From Austropuccinia psidii (taxonomy: Eukaryota; Basidiomycota; Pucciniomycetes; Pucciniales; Sphaerophragmiaceae): DNA of 64,000 bases. The stretch spans positions 54,444,937 through 54,508,936 of the forward strand of contig JALGQZ010000001.1 of assembly GCA_023105745.1 (NCBI GenBank). The letters are read 5' to 3'. The notes under the pieces are model-generated. The model did no database searches, was not told the origin of the DNA, and saw only the letters and a list, made by a program, of their open reading frames with translations. Positions within the stretch are counted from its first letter, which is position 1. Each line of letters opens with the position of its first letter. Of the stretch, positions 11,920 to 22,099 are shown in pieces. Position numbers and translations under genes: made by a program.

Positions 11920-13609
11920 TGACTTGTCAGGATATAAAGAATGAAAATCCTTGACCAGTTCAGGACAATTCTTGAGGTTTGCAGTTGGTTCCCAAGTGGA
12001 TCTTTCTGAGTCTTGACTGAAACCTTTTCATTCCACCAAATACCATAGTTTGCCTCTCTTAAGCTTTGAGTACAGTATTTGAGAGACTTCCTATTCCTCT
12101 TCTTCTTCAATGATGATTAGATGAGGAGGCTCTTGATTCCTATTTGGGATTGTTGATGTCTTGACTGGCTCTAAGAGTGAAATATGGAAGACCGGGTGGA
12201 TGGACTTCCATTGAGATGGGAGCTTGAGGTGGTAGGCATGAGTGCTGACTTTCTTCAAGATTAGAAAGGGACCCAACCATCTTTCAGACAGTTTTTTGGT
12301 GGGTCTAGTTGATTTGATGTTCTTGGAAGAAAGCCATGCCATGTCACCAGGATTGAAAACAGGTGGACTTGCTCTACTTTTATCTGCATACTGTCACAGA
12401 CGGTGGAACTGTGACCTATAATACCAGAAAAAGATCAAGGAAATTCAACCTTGATCTTGTAGCCTTTTCTGCTCAGTTGTGATGATTGCGCAATCAAGCA
12501 ACCTAGGGTCTAGTCATGGTGGTGGGGGACCACCTGTTCTGACATGACCCTGAGTGGAGAGCTTGAGTGCTTGTTGATGGTTTCTGGCATCAATGTGACA
12601 CATACCTCCTAAACCTGTTTATGGAAACTTCAAGTTCTCTCTTGACATCTTTCTGTACTGATTGGATTTTTGTTGATAACTTTCCAGCAGGAGTATCTTG
12701 AGTAATGAGAACTGAGTCAAAATGAGGATCTCTTCCATAAACAGTGAAAAATGGTGATTGTTTTGTTGAATAGTGGTCAGAGTTATTGTAGGCAAACTCA
12801 GCCAGAGGGAGCCAGGTGTTCCAATTATCTTGATGATAACTGAAATACATCTGAAGGTACTGCTCTAGTATCTGTTTTACCCTCTCTGTCTGTCCATCAG
12901 TCTCTGGGTGATAGGCAGCTGACAGATCTCTTGAAATCTTGAGCTTCTGACAAAGATTGGTCCAAAAGGAAGAAACAAAAAAGAGAACCTCTATCACTAA
13001 CAATGCTTGAGGGAAGGCCATGCTTTGAGAACATATTATTGATGAATAAATGGGCCAAATATAATGAAGCTCTTGAAGACATTGATGGAATAAAAACTGC
13101 CATTTTTGAGAACCTGTCCACTATGACAAGGATTGAGTCAAATGAATTGGACAGTGGAAATTGAGTGATTAAATCCATTTAAAGACAAATCCAAGGACCA
13201 TTTGGAATTGGAAGAGGTTTGAGGAGTCCAAAATTCTTGTGATGAAATTTTTTTTTCTTGAGCACTGTTGACAGGATGATACATAATCCTTGATAAATCG
13301 AGTCATGCCAGACCAGTGAAAATCCCACTTGACAAGCTTGAGGGTCTTCTCTTGGCAAGGGTGTCCAGATAGAGGAGAGTCATGCCTTTTTTGAAGTATG
13401 CTGAGTTGAATTGTGGGGTCATTTGGGACCACCACCCAATCTTTGAACAGAAAAAGCTGGGAAGAGGAATCAAGAGAATAATCTTGGACAGATTTACCTT
13501 TACCCAAATCTTGAAGAATAATTCTATATTGAGAATCTTGCCACAATGCCTTCTGAATTGATGAAATCAGATTTGAAAATGCTTCCACCTTGACTGCAAA
13601 GAATTTCAT
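11920..13609 (-). pseudogene. E1 integrase with C-terminal chromodomain
   Basis: From 13609 downward the frame gives the H2C2 zinc domain (HDSPLSGH ... CQQCSRKK). The DDE core follows: first D in VIVDRFSKMAVF, second D in SIVSDRG, and E in YHPETDGQTERV. A change in an A-run near 12980 shifts the frame between the second and third catalytic residues. A 209-bp insertion (12392-12600) then splits the C-terminal part. It resumes with the SERWLGPFLILKKV block and HISLLEPVK, typical of chromoviral integrase tails. The chromodomain lies at 12090-11920 (EVSQIL ... KLWYLVE ... STWEPTANL), with a TGA where the family has the Trp of VEWKGF. A working enzyme would insert cDNA, with the chromodomain steering it to marked chromatin. 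Confidence 0.88.
12392..12600. mobile_element. 209-bp mini solo LTR or TRIM-like insertion in E1 integrase
   Basis: E2 reads straight through ATCTGCATACCTC, whereas E1 has 209 extra bases starting TGTCACAG and ending ATGTGACA. They are flanked by perfect catac duplications (12387-12391 and 12601-12605). Seven-base inverted termini (TGTCACA/TGTGACA) and a 5-bp duplication fit an LTR integrase product. The size fits a very small LTR of a TRIM/SMART type element. It has no coding capacity. Confidence 0.82.
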
Positions 13610-13651
13610 CTTGCTTGCCTATTTTTTGGTAATTCATTGGATTCTTGCTGA

Positions 13652-15123
13652 TTAAATCTTCCCCCCTCTCTGGGTAAACATTGTCCCAACGTGACAATGC
13701 ATCTGGAAGGGTAGCCAAGCCTTCAGGGTGGTGGGTGATTGAAAAGTGGAACTCAGAGAGAAATTAAGCCCAGCAGGCTTGACGGTGAGTGCGAATATTT
13801 GACAACATAAAATATGGAAGTTAGGAATGATCAGTGAGTACTTCAAAAGAGGAAGAAAGTGAAGGGAGAAAAGCTCTCCAGCACTTGAGAGCTCAGAATA
13901 TGCCCAGGAGTTCCTTGTCATGAATCTCATAATTGAGCTCAGCTGAGAGAATTCTGTGGCTATCAAATGCAATGGGATGTTTTCCTGAGTCAGAAATCTG
14001 GCTCAGCACAGCACCCAAGGCATAATCTGATGCATCAGCCTCTACAATGGTGGGTAGAGAAGGATCAAAGTGAGAAAGGATTGGAGCAATGATGAATGCC
14101 TCTTTGAGCTGATAAAACTGTATAAGAGCTTCCTCATTGAGGGGAAAATGGGAATCTTTCTTGAGGAAACTTGTGAGTGAACTAATCTTCTTTGAATAAT
14201 TCTTGATGAAACAGCAGTAAAAGTTGGCAAAGCCAAGGAATGATTGAAGTGCCTCCAGGTTTCTTGGAGGTGGCTAATTAAGAATTTTCTGCAATTTTGC
14301 TTGGTCCATCTTGAGGCCTTCAGAAGAAACAACATAACCTAAGTACTCTACACTATAAAAATGAAATAGGCACATCGAGGCCTTAGCAAAGAGGGTATTG
14401 GCTCTGAGTCTGGAAAGAAAAGTGGACACATGAGTGACATGTTCTTCTTCAGATTTGGAAGAGAAGATAATGTAATACAAATAAGCCACAGCATAAATAT
14501 CAAGAAGATCATAGAAAATATCATTTACAAGATTTTGAAAAGAGGTAGGAGTATTGATGAGTCCAAACGGCATACCCAAATACTGATAACGGCCATATTT
14601 AGTTCTAAAAGCTGTCAAGTGTTCATCACCCTCCTTGATTCTGAGCAAGTTATATGCACCATGAAAACCAATCTTGGAGTAGATAGAAGAACCATTAAAA
14701 ACAGTAAGAAGCTGATTCATAGGAGGAACAGGATACTTGTTCTTCCTAGTGACAGCATTGAGTTTGCAGTAATAAACACACAAACGGAGGCCACCATGTT
14801 TCTTTTTGACAAAGGGTACAGGTGCTTTACTGGATGAAACCTTTCTCTACATTCTCTGAAATGTAGGCCCTGAGTGTATCTGACTCTTGGTTTGATAAAG
14901 GGTAGATCACCCCAACTGGAGGTAGAGACCGCTCCAGCTTGATGTGATGATCACAGGCGCAGTGAGGAGGAAGATTCTCTGCTTTCACCTTGGAGAATAC
15001 ATCCAAGTACTGGTGATAAATGGAAGGAACAACCTTCATCAAGGTTTCTATTTCTTCTGGCTCTTCCTCTTCATCCCACAAATCCTCCAGGGAGTCATGA
15101 TAATATGAAGGAGGAAGGTCCAT
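13652..15123 (-). pseudogene. E1 reverse transcriptase and RNase H
   Basis: RT begins around 15123 (SLPPVGVIYPLSNQE) and continues in the frame 14783-14274 with PVPPMNQLL, YLGMPFGL and NTPTSFQNLVND. The catalytic box reads YLYYIIF (about 14466-14487), where this family should have Y-L-D-D, so both polymerase aspartates are lost. RNase H follows, with EADASDYALG, YEIHDKELLGI and the decayed end of the TD motif, but in several frames and with a TGA at an expected Trp. A stop after GFIQ and a frame change near 14800 separate the RT halves. The enzyme would copy the element RNA to cDNA inside particles; this copy cannot. Confidence 0.87.
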
Positions 15124-15395
15124 ATTCCCAAAGAAGAGATGAAGTGAAGATACAGAATTATCTTCTCCAACATCTTGAATCTCTTTGAAGACTTCCTCTC
15201 TAGAGGATAGTAATCACTGATGGGAATTAAGGGAAGGAATATGGACAGAAGATGGAAATGATGGTGTTCTAGAATCACCAACCAGAGTTGCACATGATTT
15301 GGCAGAAGAAAAGTCATTACTGAAAGATTTTGAATGATCAGCCTGTGCCTCCAATCAATAGATGGATTAAAATGATTGAGAAAGTCAAAGCCCAA

Positions 15396-15757
15396 TATGA
15401 GGTCTTCCCCCTCGGGAGTATCAATGACTAAAAACTTTCATTCAAAGCTTGGGAAGGAAGGGAGCTCAACCATATATTTAGTATGACTAGTCACAAATAA
15501 AGAAGATGACTCTGAGGAGTCAAGAATAATAAGGGGAATCTTCTCTGGGAGTTCTGACATTGTCAAAGAATACTTGTGAACAAACTGCTTTGCAATAAGT
15601 GAGTTGGTAGCACCAGAATCAATGAGAAAACTGGAAAAAAAATCAGAAAGAGAAGAAAAAACAATGAACTTAAGAGAATTCTTGACACCAGTATTCAGAA
15701 TGCACAATTGTGCTCTGAATGGAAAACAGTGAAGACCATTGAACACAACATGATCTT
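15396..15757 (-). pseudogene. E1 aspartic protease (retropepsin)
   Basis: The frame 15746-15438 holds the active-site block LIDSGATNSLIAKQFV and downstream YMVELPSFPSFE. The conserved ILGFDFLNHFNPSI lies just beyond, in another frame near 15395. The DSGA catalytic triplet is intact. This domain would cleave the gag-pol polyprotein. The E2 equivalent is DSGATHSFIAKKFV. A short deletion in the linker towards RT distinguishes E1 from E2. Confidence 0.85.
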
Positions 15758-17095
15758 CACTCAGGCTTTTCCATAGCTGGGAAATTTGCCTGATGGCTGG
15801 GTAAGCTTGTTTTGAGGCCTTTTGAAACAGGACTCAACACTGTGCTTCCCGCCACAATAGGTACATAAACCCTCCTTGATTGTTCTTTCTTTTTTTGAAT
15901 TCATCAACTTGAAATCTTTATTTAATGAAGAAGAATGGGGCTTGTCCCTCTTCTGAAAATCCTTCTTCTTCTTTTAACTTGAGCTTAAAAAACTTTAAGG
16001 ATGAGAAGAATTTTACTTTTGAGGCTTCTGGCTTCTTCTCTTGATGATGACTCTTTTCATTTTGCCTCTCATGGTACCTGGTATCAAGCTCAAAGGAAAT
16101 TTCCATTAAGTCTTGAAGAGAGTCAATTCTTGAAGGATGGGAGGCCAATTGATCCAAAATATTGGATGGCAACCACCTCCTGAAATGATGGAAAAGAGCC
16201 CTTTCACCCCATTATTCAATTCTTGAGACCAGGCTTCTGAAATGAGCAATGTATAAAGATACATTCCCACCTTCTTCCATTCTTAAAGAATCCGATTCTG
16301 CTTCAGCTTTTCTGACTTCATTTGGGTCCCCAAATAAGGTGAAGAGTTGAGATTCAAATGATTTCCAAGAATTGAGAAGGTAATTTGAGTCTTGATTGGT
16401 GAGATTGGAAAGATAAGGCTTAATTCATTTTGCAGCCCTGCCAATGAGAAATGAGGTGGCATAAAGAGCTTTCTTTCTGTCTTGAGTGAAATTTGCTGCA
16501 TCATTATGAAAAATCAGTTGACAAAACTAAATAAAACTTCTAACTTTGAAGGGTTGAGTCCCATCAAAGTATTCTAGTGCCTTCATAGATGGAGTCTTGA
16601 AGGCTGGTGGTCTTGATGCTTCAGAGGAGGAAGCTGCTTGAAGATTGGCTATAATCTGAGTCATTTGATGCATAATGGCCAATAAAGATGGTTTAGACTG
16701 ATGAGAAACAGGCTGATTAGACTGGGCTAGAGTTGGCCCTTCAGTACCTTGGGATTCCCCCACAGGAGCAGGAACACCTTCAGTACCATCAGACTCTTCC
16801 TCTTCCACATAATTCTACCCCTCCTCTTCACCATATTCCCCAGGACCTCTGAAAATGGTCCTTGAAGTTCCTGGAAATCTGCCAACTACTCCTGAAAATG
16901 AACTTGATCTTCTTGGCACTCTGCCTTCCTGGATTGTGCTTCTCCTTCCAAAATGGGTCCTCTGCTCAATTTGGCCCTCAGTTGAGGAACTGCTGGGGTG
17001 CCATCAAGAGGAGCCCTTGGAGTTGGAGTGAGAACAGCTTGAGTTCTGGGCTGAGATATTGTCTGCCTTGCAGGAGGTGAGTGTTGGATGGGCAT
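15758..17095 (-). pseudogene. E1 gag
   Basis: I chose the start as ATG at 17095 (MPIQHSPPARQ) because E2 has MPIKHSSPARQ at the same place. An acidic, Glu- and Gly-rich region follows, then QMTQIIANLQAA and the capsid block FDGTQPFKVRSFI. The capsid core continues with the decayed stretch to 15918 (LPSNILDQLASHP, ELDTRYHERQ). The zinc knuckle near 15840-15870 reads CTYCGGKHSVESC, spacing C-x2-C-x3-H-x4-C. Reading needs several frame changes. Gag forms the particle shell and binds RNA through the knuckle. E1 keeps the capsid core that E2 has deleted. Confidence 0.82.
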
Positions 17096-17897
17096 GATTT
17101 CAGGATAAAAATTAAATGAAATGAACAAGAATCAAGATTTGAAGACAAAAACTTGAGGCGATTGGAGATAAAGCTTGAAGTCAAAATTCAAAATCAATTA
17201 CTTGAAGACAAATTAATAAATCAAGATGAGATCTTCAGGTAAATCAATCAATTAAATATCAAGTGAAAACTTGAAGTCAATGAATCAAATAAGTCAAAAT
17301 AAAAACCTCAGGAAAGTCCATCAATCAATCTCAAATGAAATCTTGAATTCAATGAATTAATATTTCAAATCAATCAAAATCAAAATCTTGCAGAAAATCA
17401 ATGAATCAAAATGAATTCTTGAGGAAAAATCAATTTATGTCAAAATTCTTGTTGTGAAAAATCAGAAAAATCAATGAAATCTTCAGGTCAATCAACTTTC
17501 TTGAGGTCAATATCAATTTATATCAAATAAATCAATGAAATCCAAATAAAGTGAGTTCTTCTTTAAAAATCAAAATTCTTCAAGAATGAATCAAAGATGA
17601 ATCTTGATGTGAAGAATGCGTCTGAATAACTTGATTAAAAATTTGATAATCAAATGAAAATTTGAGATTATGCCTGAATTATGAATGAATTACGAATTTG
17701 ATGTTATGAACAAGATTTAAAAGAGAAACAAAAAATAAAATTGGTCAGCTTTCAATTTTCAAAATGGAGAATGAATGAGAGAAAATTGAGAGGTGACGAC
17801 AAATAATAAAGTTCATAAGCATTAGAGAGTCATAACTTCAATGAAATGAGTGAATAAAATTATAAAGAAAGAATGAACAGAATGAAAAGAAATTATG
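17096..17897 (-). other. E1 5' leader with degenerate A-rich repeats
   Basis: The leader lies between the primer site and the gag ATG and is largely a loose reiteration of a unit like AATCAATCTTGAGGTCAAA. It has no open frame of note. E2 has the same kind of leader at 32890-33716, so the repeats are an element feature. Confidence 0.65.
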
Positions 17898-17911
17898 AGT
17901 TAATTGATATA
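17898..17911 (-). promoter_or_regulatory. Self-priming primer-binding site of E1
   Basis: Coding-strand TATATCAATTAACT lies one base after the 5' LTR end. It contains no TGG and cannot pair with a tRNA CCA end. It is perfectly complementary over 14 nt to AGTTAATTGATATA in the E1 3' LTR (10140-10153). The 5' LTR copy (18286-18299) has two changes. This matches the fold-back priming known for Tf1. Confidence 0.72.
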
Positions 17912-17912
17912 A

Positions 17913-19397
17913 TGTCACAGGGGCTCTTGGACAGAAAAACAAGAGTGGCCTGGCACTCAGAAATCAGGGAACTCACTTGGAAGACTCCAAAAGAATAAAG
18001 AAAATGAAAATAAAGAATTTAATTTCTCTATGAAGAATGCAAGTACAGAGATGAAATGCAATAAGAGAAATGGGAAGCCAATTGGCCAAAGAGCCAACCA
18101 AGTAGGTCTTTAATCACTGTTTCAACCTTCCAAAATGAACAATGGAATTAGTAAGGATATGACCACCAAATATCCATTGACAGGTGAATAAAGAAAAGAG
18201 AAAGGGTGCTAAATGACTGACTTGATAATATCAGTATTCACTTAACAAAAATGGTGGGATAAATAAAGATAAAATAAAATCAAAATATGTTAATTAACTG
18301 GGGGAAAACCCCCCAGGGTCAAAGGAGGCTGGTATATGTGAAAGGTTGAGAGCTTGACTCCCTCAGGCTGACAGCTGGTCTGTATTTAATCCTTGAAGCT
18401 GTATTGACAGCTTGATGAAGTGTATACCTTGCCAGATTGGGAAATGAACTGGGTTGAATGATACTCCCATGGTGTATGAATGAAAAATACAGGTCTTGAT
18501 GAATTAAGACTGTACTGAATGAATTGGGTTGGCAAGGTGGATTGGTAGAGTGTTGAACCTTGACACATTGTTTTGGAACCCCCTCTTGAATATCCCTTGA
18601 GAATGAACAGCCATTATTCCCTTGAAGGAATACTGTGAGTGAGAATAACCATTGATTTCTTGATGCCATCATTGGTGTTTGAGATTATGACACTTGGCCT
18701 TGAGCCTTGATTAATCCTCTGGAAGGTGTGCCTTGATGACCTGTTGAAAGGTTAAAATGACCATTTGAAATTGCCGCCATTGGATTGCTGCTGAAAAAAG
18801 ATGCATAATGGTGTATAACACCATATATGGCACTTTTTGGTTATTGAAGGTTGAAATGGGCCAAAGCTCCTTTGTGGTGATGTCAGGAGGATATGAATGA
18901 AATTTGGGTTTTGGGAGGCTTCAGAGGTGAGAAAGTGTCTTTTGAGTGATTTGGCCATTTTTGGGTTTTTGGCTAAATACAGATAATTCAGCTATAAAAC
19001 TTTATTTGTGCAAAGTGCGCAAAAATGCACAAAATGCACAAATAGGCCTGATATGGCCTTTTGGGCATATTTTACATAATAAATGAGAAATATGGCCTAA
19101 ATGGCTTAATACAGCCAAATGCGCAAAAGTGCGCCAACTGTATTTAAAGCTTAAAAAGCTAAATACAGGCTTTCGGGATGTATTTTCCCTGTTGTATGGA
19201 AAATACCCAAGATTCCCAAAAGCAAAGAGATAGCCTAGAATGGCTTGATGATGGTGAAGGGGCCAGGCTGACCCCAAATGATAAAATGACCATTAAGGCC
19301 ATAAAACATGACAATGGACAATTTGACCAATGATTATGGATATGGCATGGATATGCCATATTGAGGTCCAAGAGGGTGGATTTCCATGGTTAAGACA
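17913..19397 (-). repeat. 5' LTR of E1
   Basis: This 1485-bp partner of 9767-11294 starts TGTCACAGGGG and ends AAGACA, where the other copy has TTGACA. The hairpin CTGGGGG/CCCCCAG (18298-18316) is identical to the other LTR. After the LTR, the gag of element B resumes. Confidence 0.93.
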
Positions 19398-20082
19398 GGG
19401 GAAAACCCAAATCATTAACAAATGGGCCAATGATGCTAGGATATTTAAGGTGAAACAGCCTTTGAATCTTCCAACTTTAATGCTGAAAAAAATAGAGCTT
19501 TACCATGGGTTTTCCAACAAAAAGATAGATTGACAGCATTATGCCCTGAAATGTCAGAATTTGTGATTCACAGAAAAATTTGAAGACAATGAGGGGGTGA
19601 TTTGGAGCATGCTGTTAAAAGGAGGACTACTGAACAATCTTCAGAAAAAGATATTATTAGTATTTTGGAAGAAGTAACCACCAGAACCAGAATTTGTTAT
19701 AGTAGGGCAAATCTCAAAACAAGGTTTAATACACCTTGGAAAGATTCAGTAGAAAAAATCTTAAAGAAAAATTTAATAACATCAAATGTAAATCTGAAGA
19801 TATAATAAGGAAGTGCCATATTTTCCAGAGTACCACACATTTACCTAATTCATGTTCAAGAAAGTGGAAAATCAATGAAATTGAAATTGAAAAGTAACCT
19901 GATGTTGAAAAATATAATGAGGAAATTGAGGAAAATTCAGATGATAAATCAACCATATTTTCTGAATCTTTGAAAGATATAGAAATTATAAATGCCACTT
20001 TTGACATCATGGAATCTTATTCCCACTTGCCACAATTAAGCAATGGTCAACTTGATTTTTCAAACATTCAAGATGCACAACT
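19398..20082 (+). pseudogene. Element B gag, C-terminal part with ruined zinc knuckle
   Basis: Homology to C gag resumes with KTQIINKWANDA and continues through EHAVKRRTTEQSSEKD and EEVTTRTRI in the frame 19602-19805. The knuckle near 19808-19850 reads CHIFQSTTHLPNSC, so the second Cys of CCHC is replaced by Phe. An acidic linker follows. Stops occur near 19530 and elsewhere. It would have been one polypeptide with 8862-9766 before E1 inserted. Confidence 0.8.
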
Positions 20083-20530
20083 AATGAAGAACAAAACAAA
20101 CAGGGGAAAAGGTTATACAGATGGTAACTCCTGTATAACAGAAGTAGTAATTGACAACAAAACCACTAAGCATTTACTTGACCCAGCAGCCTTCTGCTCT
20201 TGGGCTGGCAAATCTTTTCTTAAAACCTGTGTACCAAAGTTTGAAGATAAATGTTTGCCAATTTATGGCATACAATTTCATAGTGCAAGTAATCCAATGA
20301 ACTAATTGGGAATTTTTGAAACTAATATCATATTTCCACACATAAATGAAAGCTTAAGAGTAACTGTTGAATTTTTTGTTAGGGAAAACTGCTTTAGTAC
20401 CCATTTTAGTATTGGGAAATGTTTACTTAATCATTTATGGCATAGATTTACATAAAATAAAGACTGATACTGTACTATTGGGGACAATAAATGTCAAAAA
20501 TTTTCCTTTTTACTATTTAAAAGACAAATT
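20083..20530 (+). pseudogene. Element B retropepsin
   Basis: The segment ITEVVIDNKTTKHLLDPAAFCSWAGKSFL, given here only as landmarks ITEVVIDN, LLDPAAFC and GKSFLKTCVP, aligns with the protease of C (NLDTGAYC, GRSYLKT). The catalytic D-T/S-G-A is DPAA here, so the invariant Gly is lost. A TAA at 20303 follows SASNPMN, and the C-terminal half (GIFET, TIGDNKCQKF) is in shifted frames. Non-functional. Confidence 0.78.
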
Positions 20531-20560
20531 ACAGTAAACAAATTATCACAAGTCAATTTA

Positions 20561-22094
20561 GAGTTAGAATAATTTAGGTCTGAAAATTTAAATGAAGCCA
20601 AAATTAGTCTTAATCTCACTGATAAACCACAATGTGAACTTCCTTCCCTTTTATCTGACCACAAGGAAGTTTTTGCATCTGATAAAGAACCACTTGGAGT
20701 AATTGTTGGTCATGCAGTTGACATAATTTTTAATATTGAACAACCTTACCTACCAATCTTGAAAAGACCTGCATATGCAGAAAGTCCTAAATCAAGAGAA
20801 GCTCTGGAAATCCATATTAAAGAGCTTCTAGACCTTGATGTAATAAGAAAGGTTGGTCACAATGAGGAGGTAGAAATAACTACACCAGTCATAGTGGCAT
20901 GGCATAATGGGTAATCTAGGATGGTTGGGGAATTTAGAACTCTGAGCACTTACACTGTTCCAGACAGGCACCTAATACCAAAAATCCAAATTTCTCTTAC
21001 CCAAATATCTCAAGCAGTGTATATAAGCACTATGGATTCCTTTAGAGGATTTCACCAAAATGTGGGGAAACAAAGGGCAAGAAAATATTTAATAATTATT
21101 GTTCATTGTGGAGTGTATGAATATTTGAAGATGCCCTTTGGTATCAAGAATGCACCTTCACACTTCTAAAGAATGATGAAGAAAATCTTACTGAAGAACT
21201 TTCAGAAGGATAGTTAATAATTTATGTTGATGACATCATTGTCTGTTCCAATACATGGGAAGAACATATATACAGATTTTCCAGAGTTTGAACCAAATTC
21301 AATCTGTAAACATGAAGCTTTCCTTGAATAAATTTCATTTTGGGTTTAAAGAACTCAAAGAACTGGGATGAGTAGTATCTGGTTTATCCCTTGTAATTGA
21401 AAAAAACAAAGTTGCAGCAGTGATACTGAAACCTATGCCTCATAACAAAAAGAAATTAAATCATTTTTGGGGTTTTCAGGATATCAAAGGAAGCATATTA
21501 AGGATTTTGCATCCATAGTAAGACCTCTTTATAAATTATGTGACAAAGACACAGTATTTGAAATGACTGTTGACAGAGTCAAAGCTTTTGAATCTTTAAG
21601 AAAAGCCTTGACCACTGCTTCACTCTTACTGATGCCAGACTTTAAGATGCCCTTCAAGCTTTATATTGATGAATAAGGGGATGGGCTAGGTGTATCACTT
21701 CATCAAGTACAGATTATAAATGATAAACCTGTGGAAGGACCCATATGTTTCATATCCAGGTAAATCAAACCAACTGAAGCTAGATATGGAGCAAGTCAGA
21801 GGGAGTGTTTATGCCTTGTCTGGGCGTTAGAAAAACTCAATTGCTTCATAGAAGGATGTGGTTTTGAAGTGATAACATCTTGTACTTCTGTTAAATCACT
21901 TTTAAAAATGAAAACACCTAACAGGAATATGCTTGGATGGCAAATAGCCATACAGGAGTATAGAGGTAATATGACTTTTGTTCACAAAGATGGGAATATT
22001 CATAAAAATGCAGATGGACTGAGCAGATGGCCATTACCAAATAATATTGATAATCCTGCTTATGTGCCAGAAGAAGCTTCCCCACAGATCCCAA
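20561..22094 (+). pseudogene. Element B reverse transcriptase and RNase H
   Basis: RT motifs in order: AYAESPKSREALEIHIKELL, ITTPVIVAWHNG, then a TAA (20911) where the family has Lys, MVGEFRTLSTYTVPDR, LKMPFGIKNAPSHF, then TAA (expected Gln), and the catalytic YVDDIIVCS (21223-21234), which is intact. A frameshift lies near 21178, and a TAG at 21211 replaces the Trp of SEGW. The RT thumb and connection are degraded (21260-21460). RNase H follows, with LYIDE, a stop, and the FEVITSC block where C has TDC. The tail [12 protein letters not shown] leads to PQIPIE, where E2 inserts at 22100. The next residues, GISVTDLN, resume at 35355. Confidence 0.86.
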
Positions 22095-22099
22095 TAGAA

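Larger units (their letters stand above)
9767..19397 (-). mobile_element. Element E1: chromovirus (Ty3/Gypsy with chromodomain), minus strand
   Basis: LTRs at 9767-11294 and 17913-19397 share TGTCACAGGGGCTC starts, and the left one ends TGACA. The ends are inverted repeats (TGTCA/TGACA). Flanking 5-mers are gcgga (9762-9766) and gggga (19398-19402), a duplication with one change. Coding on the minus strand runs gag, protease, RT, RNase H, integrase and chromodomain from 17095 down to 11920. The primer site is not a tRNA type but is self-complementary to the LTR, as in Tf1/sushi chromoviruses. Reading frames are broken by stops and indels throughout, and RT has lost its catalytic aspartates. 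It inserted into gag of element B in opposite orientation. Confidence 0.93.

Noticed and set aside
14430..14837. 135-codon plus-strand ORF, with a similar 140-codon ORF at 26679-27101
   Set aside because: Both lie antisense to RT in E1 and E2 and resemble each other only because RT is conserved. No independent domain or start context.
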